Shown here: positions 43,543 to 52,220 of the stretch, in pieces
Layout of the letters: each line of letters starts with the position of its first letter
How positions within the stretch are numbered: the stretch's first letter is position 1
Source: Mucilaginibacter_A sp050955045
Lineage (GTDB): Bacteria; Bacteroidota; Bacteroidia; Sphingobacteriales; Sphingobacteriaceae
Assembly: GCA_050955045.1 (NCBI GenBank)
Contig: JBPBQV010000001.1
Location: forward strand, 372,001-436,000
DNA: 64,000 nt
Direction: 5' to 3'
Program-made: the position numbers and the translations under genes
Notes under the pieces: model-generated
Databases searched by the model: none
What the model saw: only the letters and a program-made list of their open reading frames with translations
Told to the model about the DNA's origin: nothing

Positions 43543-45093
43543 ATGCTACAACTAAGCAATCCTTTATGGCTGTGGGCAATCGCCGGAATCATCGTTCCGG
43601 TACTGATCCATTTGTGGCATATCAAAACCGGCAAAACACTCAAAATCGGCAGCATCGCGTTGCTGGGCGAAAGTGCCAAACAAAGTTCGCGCAGTTTCCG
43701 CCTAACAGATTGGCTGCTACTGCTTTTACGCTGTATTTTATTGCTGTTGCTTGCCTTTTTATTAACCGAACCCTTGTGGCAAAAACAAGCAGAACCAGCT
43801 AAAACCAAAGGCTGGATTTTGATGGAAAAAGAGCCGGTAAAAGAAGTATATGCGCATTTTAAACCGCAGGTAGATTCTTTGCTGAAAGCCGGTTACGAAT
43901 TGCATCAGTTCGATGCTTCTTTTAAGGCCATAAAATTGGAGGAAGTTTTGAAAGATACTTCCACAGCATTGAACAACAATCTAAATCCGCCTCGCTCCTA
44001 CTGGAGTTTATTGAAGTTGCTGGAGCAGCAATTACCACAAAAACTACCAGCTTACTTATTCACTTCCAATCAGTTACAGCATTTTCAAAATACACGGCCA
44101 GAATTAAATGCCAATCTCCACTGGAAAACTTATACGCCAGCCGATTCTGTTTCCAGCTGGATCCAAAACGCTTATTTAACTTCTAAAGACAGCATTCGGT
44201 TGATTCTGGGCAATAGCAAAGCTTCCGGTACTTCTTTTAGCAGCATAAAATTGCAGTCGGGAGATCGCGGCAATTCTCGTTTTCAGGTTTCTTTTGCGGA
44301 AGGAAAACCGGTTGTCGCTTTAAAAAATAATCCGCAATTGCCGGTTCCGGTTGATACTTCAACCTTGAAAATTACGGTTTTTCAAAACCAGTTTCCGGCT
44401 GATGCAACTTATTTGAATGCAGCTTTGCAAGCGGTTAAGAAGTTTAGCGGACGGAAAATGAAGATCAGTTCTGCAAGCAGTTTCAACCAGATCGCAGCTC
44501 AACAAGACTGGATTTTCTGGCTGTCGGATCAAAATCCGCCCAAAAACTTAAATCAAAAACTGGTTAAAAACGGACGGATTTTTCAATACGAAACAGGAAA
44601 AGCACAAACTATAAATTCCTGGATCAGCAGCGAAAATGATTTTACTGGAAACGAATCCGAACCAATCAATTTGTACCAGCATTTTTTAGCCGGTAAAAGA
44701 AGCTTCGCCAATTTACAAACGGTTTGGCAGGATGGATTTGGACAGCCAATTCTGAGTTTGCATGAATCCGGAAATGTGCATATTTATCATTTCTACACAC
44801 GTCTTAATCCAGCTTGGAATGATTTGCCCTGGAGCAGCAATTTCCCGAAAATGATTTTAAACCTGATTTTAAAAAGTTATCCGCAGCCGGATTTTACGCT
44901 AAACGACAGGCGGATTATCAATCCTAATCAACAGCAAACTTCCGCAGCAACATCTGCAAATACTTCTTTTATCAACCCAAAACTGATGGATTTGACCGAC
45001 TTGAAACACGCTTGCTGGATCGCCTTATTCCTGGTGTTTTTATTGGAACGAATCATCTCCACTCAAACTAAAAAACAGGAAATTTATGGTTGA
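43543..45093 (+). CDS. BatA-type membrane protein
   Basis: A 516-residue protein with the BatA N-terminal double-span domain: LSNPLWLWAIAGIIVPVLIHLWHIKTGKTLKIGS followed by SFRLTDWLLLLLRCILLLLLAFLLTEP. A long periplasmic part without a recognisable VWA domain follows, and a last span near the C-terminus (ACWIALFLVFLLERII). It overlaps the next gene by eight bases. In the cluster it likely forms a membrane complex with the MoxR and DUF58 proteins. Four copies or near-copies of the dispersed word lie inside this gene. Confidence 0.87.
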   Translation: MLQLSNPLWLWAIAGIIVPVLIHLWHIKTGKTLKIGSIALLGESAKQSSRSFRLTDWLLLLLRCILLLLLAFLLTEPLWQKQAEPAKTKGWILMEKEPVKEVYAHFKPQVDSLLKAGYELHQFDASFKAIKLEEVLKDTSTALNNNLNPPRSYWSLLKLLEQQLPQKLPAYLFTSNQLQHFQNTRPELNANLHWKTYTPADSVSSWIQNAYLTSKDSIRLILGNSKASGTSFSSIKLQSGDRGNSRFQVSFAEGKPVVALKNNPQLPVPVDTSTLKITVFQNQFPADATYLNAALQAVKKFSGRKMKISSASSFNQIAAQQDWIFWLSDQNPPKNLNQKLVKNGRIFQYETGKAQTINSWISSENDFTGNESEPINLYQHFLAGKRSFANLQTVWQDGFGQPILSLHESGNVHIYHFYTRLNPAWNDLPWSSNFPKMILNLILKSYPQPDFTLNDRRIINPNQQQTSAATSANTSFINPKLMDLTDLKHACWIALFLVFLLERIISTQTKKQEIYG

Positions 45094-47236
45094 GGCCAAC
45101 GAAAATTACACCATCAGCAGCTGGCAAAAAAAGTGGACGCGCAGCAATATTTTGTCGCTTGCCTTGCTGGCCTTGGCGGCAGCAATATTTTTCAGCGTGG
45201 TTTTTCATACGTTTTTTACGGCTTCCTTTTGGTGGATTTTGCCGCTGTTTTTCATTTTCGGCACCATTCTTTTGCTGGCAGATTCTTCCTGGAAAATCAA
45301 CGTTCCGGATGTTGCGCGTTACCTCAATGCTTATTTCCCTGAGCTGGAAGAAAGTACGGAACTGACGTTGAAACCAGCAGATTCTTTAAATCTTTTGGAG
45401 CGGTTGCAAAAGCAAAAAGTAGAAGGTATTTTGCTGCAACTTCCTCAGCCTAAAGCATTTTACAAACGTTTAAAAATTGCTGCGATTATTTTAGCAGCCG
45501 CGTTTTTGTTGAGTTTTGTATTGTGGAAAATGCCTGTTCATTTTAAAAATAACCATTTTACATCGATAAAAGAAGCATCAAACGGAACGGAAAAGCAAGC
45601 CAGACCGGAAGTTATTTTGCCGGAGATTGATCACTTCAGCCTGAAAATTTCTCCGCCAGCTTACACCGGGAAAAGAAGCCGCGAACAGGAAAAATTCAGT
45701 ATCAGCGCAGAAGATGGTGCGATGGTCAACTGGGAAATCAACACCACGAAAGCTGTAAAACAAGTCAGTTTTATTTTTAATGATCACGAAAAACTGGCGT
45801 TAAAAGCAGCAAATGCAGATCATACGTTGTGGAAAACTTCCAGAATGATCCATGCGCCCGGATTTTATCAGGTGAATCTGGATGGCAAAATTTCTGAACT
45901 GTATCAGGTAGAAGTGATTAAAGATCAGCCGCCGGTGATCCGCATCCAATCGCCCAAACCAACAACGGTTATTGATTTTGGCGAACCGCAAAAAACCATG
46001 CTAAAAACAGCATTGAGCGACGATTACGGCATCCGCGAAGCTTACATCAACGCCACAATTGCCAGCGGAACGGGCGAAGCTGTGAAATTTAAAGAGCAGA
46101 AAATTAATTTCGATGCAGGTTTTAACGGTCATCAAACGCAATATCAATTACAGAAACAACTGGATTTGAAGCAATTAGGAATGCAGCCAGGCGACGAATT
46201 GTATTTTTATGTGAAGGCGACGGACAATCACAACCAGGAAACGCGCTCGGAAGTTTACATTGTTTCGATTGCGGATACGGCGAAACTGATGCAGATGGAA
46301 GGCATGGTGAATAGTTTGGATGTGAAGCCGGAATTGTTTAGAAGTGAACGGCAGATCATCATCGAAACAGAACAATTGCTGAAAGAAAAAGACACGATTA
46401 AGGTTGAAGAATTTAAAAAACGAAGCAATAACTTAGGTTTCGACCAAAAATTATTGCGGCTTCGTTATGGCAAGTTTTTGGGTGAAGAATCAGAATCTGG
46501 TGGTGATCCGGAAGAAGGAAAAGCGTTAGATAATCCTGCAGATTTTAGTAACGCAACCAAGATTTTGGATGCTTACACCGACAAGCACGACAACGCCGAA
46601 GATGCTACTTTTATTGATCCGCAAACAAAAAATCAGCTAAAAGCAACTTTGAATGAAATGTGGAGTGCCGAGCTGCGTTTGCGCACTTACAAACCGCAGG
46701 AAGCATTGCCTTTTGCCTATAAAGCGTTGCGTTTGCTGAAAGATTTGCAGCAAAAATCGCGTGCTTATGTTGCCAAAACCAGTGCCAAAATTGCACCTTT
46801 AAAACCAGTAGAAAAACGGCTGACCGGCGATCTGACTAAAATTATTGATCCTGTAAACCAACAGGATTTTAAAAAGCAGGCCGATGCAAATTTGTCGTTA
46901 AAACAAGCCGCCGCTTTGCTGGAGCAGTTAAAACATGGCGCAGGTTTGGGCGCGGCATCTTTGCAAATTTTGCGGCAAACCAATTTGCAGTTGAGCAGTA
47001 AAGCAGCTGTGCAGCCATCGGTTTATTTGCCGGCCGTAACCGCTTTCCGGAAGGTTTTGGCAGAAGTGAATCAACCCAAAAATATCAGTCAGCAGGATAT
47101 TTTGACCGTTGAAAAAGCGATACAAAAAATGCTTCCCGCTGTTGCAAAATTGCCGCAACCAACGCAAACTAATCCTGATTTGGGTTTGGCAAATTCCTAT
47201 TTTCAAAGTTTAACCCACACAAACCGGTCGAAATGA
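45086..47236 (+). CDS. Large membrane-anchored protein, DUF4175-like
   Basis: A 716-residue protein with two N-terminal spans (about 21-40 and 45-62) and a third near 132-149, then a mainly periplasmic region. That region has Ig-like or beta domains (ISPPAYTGKRSREQEKF, LSDDYGIREAYINATIASG, GDELYFYVKATDNHNQ) and a helical C-terminal half. The DYGI/TDNHNQ pattern resembles DUF4175-type proteins of such clusters. It overlaps BatA by eight bases and the next gene by four, so all three are coupled. Function is unknown. Confidence 0.8.
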   Translation: MVEANENYTISSWQKKWTRSNILSLALLALAAAIFFSVVFHTFFTASFWWILPLFFIFGTILLLADSSWKINVPDVARYLNAYFPELEESTELTLKPADSLNLLERLQKQKVEGILLQLPQPKAFYKRLKIAAIILAAAFLLSFVLWKMPVHFKNNHFTSIKEASNGTEKQARPEVILPEIDHFSLKISPPAYTGKRSREQEKFSISAEDGAMVNWEINTTKAVKQVSFIFNDHEKLALKAANADHTLWKTSRMIHAPGFYQVNLDGKISELYQVEVIKDQPPVIRIQSPKPTTVIDFGEPQKTMLKTALSDDYGIREAYINATIASGTGEAVKFKEQKINFDAGFNGHQTQYQLQKQLDLKQLGMQPGDELYFYVKATDNHNQETRSEVYIVSIADTAKLMQMEGMVNSLDVKPELFRSERQIIIETEQLLKEKDTIKVEEFKKRSNNLGFDQKLLRLRYGKFLGEESESGGDPEEGKALDNPADFSNATKILDAYTDKHDNAEDATFIDPQTKNQLKATLNEMWSAELRLRTYKPQEALPFAYKALRLLKDLQQKSRAYVAKTSAKIAPLKPVEKRLTGDLTKIIDPVNQQDFKKQADANLSLKQAAALLEQLKHGAGLGAASLQILRQTNLQLSSKAAVQPSVYLPAVTAFRKVLAEVNQPKNISQQDILTVEKAIQKMLPAVAKLPQPTQTNPDLGLANSYFQSLTHTNRSK

Positions 47237-49026
47237 TGGGGAATATTCTGGTACTCACCGTTTCATTTTTACTGTTGGTTTTTCTGTTCTGGAAAGAGAT
47301 CAGGCGAACAAATAAACAACGGTTGGTTTGGCGGTTGCTGGCTTCATTTATTGCCGTTGCAAGTTTGATTTTCCTGGCCGTTCCGCCATTTTATCATGAT
47401 AAAAGAAGCATCGCAACATCCAAAGAAATACTGCTTTTAACAGATGGTTTTAGTAAAGACAGCCTGACGAAATACCGAAATACTTCTCCGCAGAAACCGG
47501 TAATTTATACGGCTGATGAAACGGTTTATCAAACTTTAAAATCACCTCAAATCCAGTTTGTGGCAGATTTGGGTTTATGGCGAAAAACAATTCCCACAAA
47601 TACTACGCTGCATGTTTTAGGTTTTGGCTTGAAGGAAGAGGAACTGCAAAGTTTAAAGCCGCAACCGCTTCGTTTTACTGCGCCGGAATTGCCTTCGGGG
47701 ATTTCAAAATTAAACTGGACGCATCGTTTAAATGCCGGAGAAAATTTCAGAATCCAAGGGAATTTCCTCAACCAAAATGATTCTAAAATAACACTGGTTT
47801 TAAAAGGGTTGAACACCAGTTTGGATTCCGTAAAAATAGGTACTAAAAGAAGCATGGACTTTTCTTTCAGCACGGTTCCGAAACAAAGCGGACAAGCGGT
47901 TTTTCGTTTGATTGCTTTATCAGGAAAAGATACGGTGGAAAACGAACCAATTCCGCTGACAATTGAACCTGCAAAAACATTGAAAGTGCTGATAATTTCG
48001 GCTTCACCAGATTTTGAAAGCCGGTTTTTGAAAAACTGGCTGGCTGAAAATGCTTATGGCGTGACCGCGCGAAGTTCGATCAGCAAAAATAAAACGGCCA
48101 CGGCTTTTGCGAATATGAACAAGCTTTCGCTGGATAAAATCACGCCAAGTTTGCTGCAAAATTTTGATGTATTGATTACTGATGCTTCCGAATTTGGAAA
48201 GCTCAGCAAGCCTGAAGCTGCGGCTGTTTTGGCGCAAACCAGTCGCAATGGTTTGGGTTTGATTTTTCGTGCGGATAGCAGCAATGCTTCTTTTATCAAC
48301 CAAAATTTCCCGGTTTATCAGTCGGAAAATCCGCAGAAACAACTCAATTTAAAACTGAACAATGCGGCAGGAATGCGTTTGAGTATTCAAACGGATCGTC
48401 CTTCTTTCATCCGAAATCAGCTTGGTTCGCAGGTTTTGGTACAGGATGAAGCGGCGCATTTATTGGTCAACAGCAAATTATATGGTTCCGGGAAATTGAT
48501 TTTATCTACTTTAAACAACACTTTTAGCTGGCAGCTTTCGGGCAAAACGAAAGAATACGCTGCGTTTTGGTCAATGCTGTTATCCAAAGCAGCCAAAAAA
48601 ACCGGCCGGAAAGAAAATGTGTTTGCCCGATTTTATGCCGATAAAAACAGCATGACGCCGGTTATGCTGGAAAGCTCCAACCCAAAAACAAGCTTAAAAG
48701 TGAACGGAACAAATGTTGCTTTGAGCCAAAATCCAGCTATTCCATTTTTGCAGGAAGGCAGTTTCTGGCCGGAAAAATCTGGCTGGGCGACTGTTAACGG
48801 AACTGCTTCTTCCAGTATTTATATTTTTGAAAATACAGATTGGAAGGCTTTGAAATCAACCCAAAAAATCAACCTGACCAAAAAATATGTACAAAACTTT
48901 GCTTCAACACAAATAAAAACCACAAATCAGCAAGAAAAAGAGTTGATTTTGATCCCTGCTATCTTATTTTATCTGCTTTTTCTGGCTTCGTGTACGTTTT
49001 TATGGTTTGAAACAAAATTGTTATAA
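47233..49026 (+). CDS. Membrane protein with glutamine-amidotransferase-like domain, BatA cluster
   Basis: A 597-residue protein with two N-terminal spans (about 4-19 and 33-52), a beta-rich part, a Rossmann-like region (KTLKVLIISASPDFESRFLKNWL, LQNFDVLITDASEFGKL, GLGLIFRADSS) resembling a class I amidotransferase fold without an obvious catalytic Cys, and a final span (LILIPAILFYLLFLASCTFLW). This layout is seen in large proteins of BatA clusters. It overlaps the previous gene by four bases. Three full copies of the dispersed word are embedded (47398, 48283, 48640), plus one at 47842. Confidence 0.78.
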   Translation: MMGNILVLTVSFLLLVFLFWKEIRRTNKQRLVWRLLASFIAVASLIFLAVPPFYHDKRSIATSKEILLLTDGFSKDSLTKYRNTSPQKPVIYTADETVYQTLKSPQIQFVADLGLWRKTIPTNTTLHVLGFGLKEEELQSLKPQPLRFTAPELPSGISKLNWTHRLNAGENFRIQGNFLNQNDSKITLVLKGLNTSLDSVKIGTKRSMDFSFSTVPKQSGQAVFRLIALSGKDTVENEPIPLTIEPAKTLKVLIISASPDFESRFLKNWLAENAYGVTARSSISKNKTATAFANMNKLSLDKITPSLLQNFDVLITDASEFGKLSKPEAAAVLAQTSRNGLGLIFRADSSNASFINQNFPVYQSENPQKQLNLKLNNAAGMRLSIQTDRPSFIRNQLGSQVLVQDEAAHLLVNSKLYGSGKLILSTLNNTFSWQLSGKTKEYAAFWSMLLSKAAKKTGRKENVFARFYADKNSMTPVMLESSNPKTSLKVNGTNVALSQNPAIPFLQEGSFWPEKSGWATVNGTASSSIYIFENTDWKALKSTQKINLTKKYVQNFASTQIKTTNQQEKELILIPAILFYLLFLASCTFLWFETKLL

Positions 49027-49107
49027 ACTTTTCTCTGCCAGGTATAACTTAAAAGCTTTAGATTGGAACTTTTAATCAATCATTTTAATTAATCTGGAGG
49101 ATAACCA

Positions 49108-50745
49108 TTGAAAAGAAGCGATTTTCTTTATTTATCGGGCTTAGGACTTGGTGCAGCGATGCTACCCGAAATGTCTGCTTTTGCCCGGCCGATCGATCCG
49201 ATGGCTGCTTTATATGACGGCATGGACGTAAGGCAAAAAAAACAACTGGCTGACGTAGGTTTAAATGCGGCGCGTGCGAAAGGTGCCAGCTATGCGGACG
49301 TACGCATTGGCCGTTACTTAAACCAGGCGGTTATTACGCGGGAAAACCGTATCCAAAATATTGCCAATACGGAATCTCAGGGCGTTGGTATCCGCGTAAT
49401 TGCGAATGGTTGCTGGGGTTTTGCAGCATCCAACAACATGACGAAAGAAGACGTGGCTAAAACGGCAGAACGTGCAGTAGCTGTGGCTAAAGCGAATTCA
49501 AAAATTCAGGCTGAACCGGTGCAACTTGCTCCGCAGAAAGGTTATGGCGAAGTGAGCTGGAAAACACCGATTGAAATCAATGCTTTCGAGGTGCCGATCA
49601 AGGATAAAACAGATCTTTTATTGTCTGTAAATGCTGCGGCAAAAGCTGGCGGCGCGAGTTTTATCAATTCAACTTGTTTCGCGGTAAACGAGCAGAAATA
49701 TTTTGCTTCTACGGATGGTTCTTATATTGATCAGGATATTCACCGCATTTTCCCAAGCTTTACGGTAACTAAAATTGACCAGGCTTCGGGCAAATTTCAA
49801 TCCCGGAAATCATTGAGTTCTCCGGTTGGGATGGGTTACGAATACTTAAATGCTCGTCCGCAGGATAAAGTTGCCGGCATCGTTACGCGTTATAAAGATC
49901 GCTATGATATGCTGGAAGATGTAAAAGCTGCGGCCAGTGATGTGAACCAAAAAATCAAGGCAAAAACGGTAGAACCAGGCAAATATGATCTGATTCTGGA
50001 TCCTTCTCACTTATGGCTTACAATCCATGAATCTGTTGGCCACCCAACCGAGTTGGATCGCGTTTTGGGATATGAAGCCAATTTTGCCGGTACGAGTTTT
50101 TTAACACTGGATAAATGGGAATCCAAAAAGTTTCAGTTTGGCAGCAAACTGGTAAATGTGGTTGCTGATAAAACCCAGGTCGGTTCTTTAGGTGCCGTTG
50201 GTTATGATGATGAAGGTGTAAAATGTAAAAAATGGGATTTGATTGATGAAGGTGTTTTGGTAAACTATCAGGCCATTCGCGATCAGGCACATATCATCGG
50301 CTTAAAAGAATCTCAGGGCTGCTGCTATGCGCAAAGCTGGAACGATGTGCAGTTTCAGCGGATGGCAAACGTTTCGCTTCAACCCGGAAAAACAAAACTG
50401 AGTGTGAATGATATGATCAAAAATACCGAAAAAGGGATTTATATCATTGGTGATGGTTCTTTCTCGATCGATCAGCAACGTTATAATTTCCAATTTGGCG
50501 GACAAACATTTTACGAGATCAAAAACGGTAAAATTATTGGAATGCTGAATGATGTTGCTTATCAGGCCAACACGCGTGAGTTCTGGAATTCCTGCGCTGC
50601 AATTGCCGATGAAAGTGATTATCGTTTGGGCGGTGCTTTTAACGATGGAAAAGGTCAGCCTTCGCAATCCAATGCGGTTTCGCACGGCTCTGCAACTACT
50701 CGTTTTAATGGTGTAAACGTGATCAATACAGCAAGAAAAATCTAA
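49108..50745 (+). CDS. tldD: TldD family metalloprotease with Tat-like signal
   Basis: A 545-residue member of the U62 metallopeptidases. The zinc motif HESVGH is near residue 306 (HESVGHPTELDR). The start is a TTG preceded by a good ribosome site (CTGGAGG, 49093-49099), which is unusual in this window. The first 27 residues (MKRSDFLYLSGLGLGAAML..AFA) look like a twin-arginine signal with KR in place of RR, so export is likely. This differs from the cytoplasmic E. coli TldD. It pairs with the following tldE gene and sits downstream of the MoxR/BatA cluster. Confidence 0.92.
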   Translation: MKRSDFLYLSGLGLGAAMLPEMSAFARPIDPMAALYDGMDVRQKKQLADVGLNAARAKGASYADVRIGRYLNQAVITRENRIQNIANTESQGVGIRVIANGCWGFAASNNMTKEDVAKTAERAVAVAKANSKIQAEPVQLAPQKGYGEVSWKTPIEINAFEVPIKDKTDLLLSVNAAAKAGGASFINSTCFAVNEQKYFASTDGSYIDQDIHRIFPSFTVTKIDQASGKFQSRKSLSSPVGMGYEYLNARPQDKVAGIVTRYKDRYDMLEDVKAAASDVNQKIKAKTVEPGKYDLILDPSHLWLTIHESVGHPTELDRVLGYEANFAGTSFLTLDKWESKKFQFGSKLVNVVADKTQVGSLGAVGYDDEGVKCKKWDLIDEGVLVNYQAIRDQAHIIGLKESQGCCYAQSWNDVQFQRMANVSLQPGKTKLSVNDMIKNTEKGIYIIGDGSFSIDQQRYNFQFGGQTFYEIKNGKIIGMLNDVAYQANTREFWNSCAAIADESDYRLGGAFNDGKGQPSQSNAVSHGSATTRFNGVNVINTARKI

Positions 50746-50771
50746 TTAAATATTCCAATCAAAAACATAAA

Positions 50772-52103
50772 ATGGCGATATTAAGCAAAGAAGAAGCCCA
50801 AACGATACTCAAAAAAGTGCTCAGCTTTTCTAAAGCAGATGAATGTGAAGTTGGTTTATCAGGTAGAGAGGGCGGCAATATCCGTTATGCACGGAACGGC
50901 GTTTCTACGGCTGGCGATATCAGCACGTTAGGAATAGCGGTAACTTCTACATTTGGCAAGAAATCAGCAACTTCTACCATAGATCAATTTGATGATCTTT
51001 CCCTGCAAACGGTTGTAAAAAGAGCAGAAGAATTAGCGCGTTTAGCACCGGAAAACCCGGAACACATGCCGCTGCAAGGTCCGCAGGATTTTCCTGATGG
51101 CATTGGCTACGTTCCAGCGACGGCTGCCATTACACCGGATACACGTGCGGAAGCTGTTTTAAAAAGTATCCAGGTTTGCAAAGCTGCTAATTTGCAGGCT
51201 GCAGGTTTCCTGGAAAATACAACTGGTTTCAATGCTTTTATGAATTCTAAAGGCTTGTTTGGTTATGATAAGGATACAGATGTTATCTTTTCGGTAACTA
51301 CGCGTAATGCAGAAGGCACGGCTTCAGGTTATGCCGCCCGTGGTTTCAACGATATTAATAAACTGGATACACTTTCGGCCACAAAAATTGCAGCTTCAAA
51401 AGCCAATGGTTCTAAAGGTGCAAAAGCAATCGAGCCGGGAAAATACACCGTAATTCTGGAACCGGTTGCGGCTACTTATATGCTGGAAAACATGTTCCGT
51501 TTTGATGCCCGGATGGCCGACGAAGGCCGAAGTTTTTTAAGTAAACCCGGCGGCGGAACACGTTTAGGTGAGAAATTAATGGATGAAAAAGTAACCATTT
51601 ACTCTGATCCTTATAATACGGAATTACCCGGAAATACCTGGAACCGCGACGGTGAAAAACTGGAAAAAACAACCTGGATTGATAAAGGCGTTGTCAAAAA
51701 TCTAAGTTATTCGCGTTATTGGGCAGCGCAAAAAGGTGTAAAACCAATGCCTGGCCCAAGCAATATTATTATGGAAGGCGGAACGGCTTCGCTGGAAGAT
51801 TTGATTAAAGGCACTGAAAGAGGCATTTTGGTTTCGCGTTTGTGGTATATCCGGATGGTGGATCAGCAAACACTGCTTTTAACCGGTTTAACGCGTGATG
51901 GTACGTTTTATATCGAAAATGGCAAAATCATGTATCCGGTTAAAAACTTCCGATTTAATGAAAGTCCGATCATTATGCTGAATAACGTAGAAGCTTTAGG
52001 CAAACCAGAGCGTAGCATCAGCGTAGAATCTTACCGCAGTTATTTGATTCCGCCGATGAAAATCCGTGATTTTACTTTTAGTTCGCTGTCAGACGCAGTA
52101 TAG
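50772..52103 (+). CDS. tldE: TldE/PmbA family protein, TldD partner
   Basis: A 443-residue U62-family partner of TldD. Family blocks include GNIRYARNGVSTAGD, GFNDINKLDT, EPGKYTVILEPVAATYMLEN, and the C-terminal RLWYIRMVDQQTLLLTGLTRDGTFYIENGKI. As in known TldE/PmbA subunits, the HExxxH of TldD is absent: the corresponding region reads LEPVAATYMLE. TldD/TldE heterodimers degrade unfolded peptides and process ribosomal peptides. No precursor-peptide gene is seen nearby. Unlike TldD it has no signal sequence, which is odd for a heterodimer. Confidence 0.92.
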   Translation: MAILSKEEAQTILKKVLSFSKADECEVGLSGREGGNIRYARNGVSTAGDISTLGIAVTSTFGKKSATSTIDQFDDLSLQTVVKRAEELARLAPENPEHMPLQGPQDFPDGIGYVPATAAITPDTRAEAVLKSIQVCKAANLQAAGFLENTTGFNAFMNSKGLFGYDKDTDVIFSVTTRNAEGTASGYAARGFNDINKLDTLSATKIAASKANGSKGAKAIEPGKYTVILEPVAATYMLENMFRFDARMADEGRSFLSKPGGGTRLGEKLMDEKVTIYSDPYNTELPGNTWNRDGEKLEKTTWIDKGVVKNLSYSRYWAAQKGVKPMPGPSNIIMEGGTASLEDLIKGTERGILVSRLWYIRMVDQQTLLLTGLTRDGTFYIENGKIMYPVKNFRFNESPIIMLNNVEALGKPERSISVESYRSYLIPPMKIRDFTFSSLSDAV

Positions 52104-52113
52104 ATTTTTAGGT

Positions 52114-52155
52114 GATAAAAGAAGCACGGTTTGTAAAAGCCGTGCTTTTGTTTTA
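52114..52155 (+). terminator. Terminator of tldE merged with the dispersed word
   Basis: The word GATAAAAGAAGCAC (52114-52127, with TTTTTAGGT before it) continues into AAGCACGG (52122-52129), which pairs with CCGTGCTT (52140-52147) around 10 bases and is followed by TTGTTTT. The last bases of the word thus serve as the left arm of a terminator. Confidence 0.8.
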
Positions 52156-52171
52156 GTTATGATTTTTAGGC

Positions 52172-52185
52172 GATAAAAACAGTAT
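52172..52185 (+). repeat. Dispersed word, ACAG form, before the amidase gene
   Basis: GATAAAAACAGTAT with TTTTTAGGC in front, 35 bases upstream of the amidase ATG. It is the second copy in the tldE-amidase gap. Confidence 0.75.
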
Positions 52186-52220
52186 CCTACAGATTTTCAA
52201 TCAGACAAAAATAATTTTCT

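Noticed and set aside
43543..49026. The BatA cluster as a gas-vesicle or aerotolerance operon in the strict sense
   Set aside because: Classic BatB-BatE proteins with VWA and TPR domains are not present; the set is the DUF58/BatA/large-membrane-protein variety, so the aerotolerance label is not justified.
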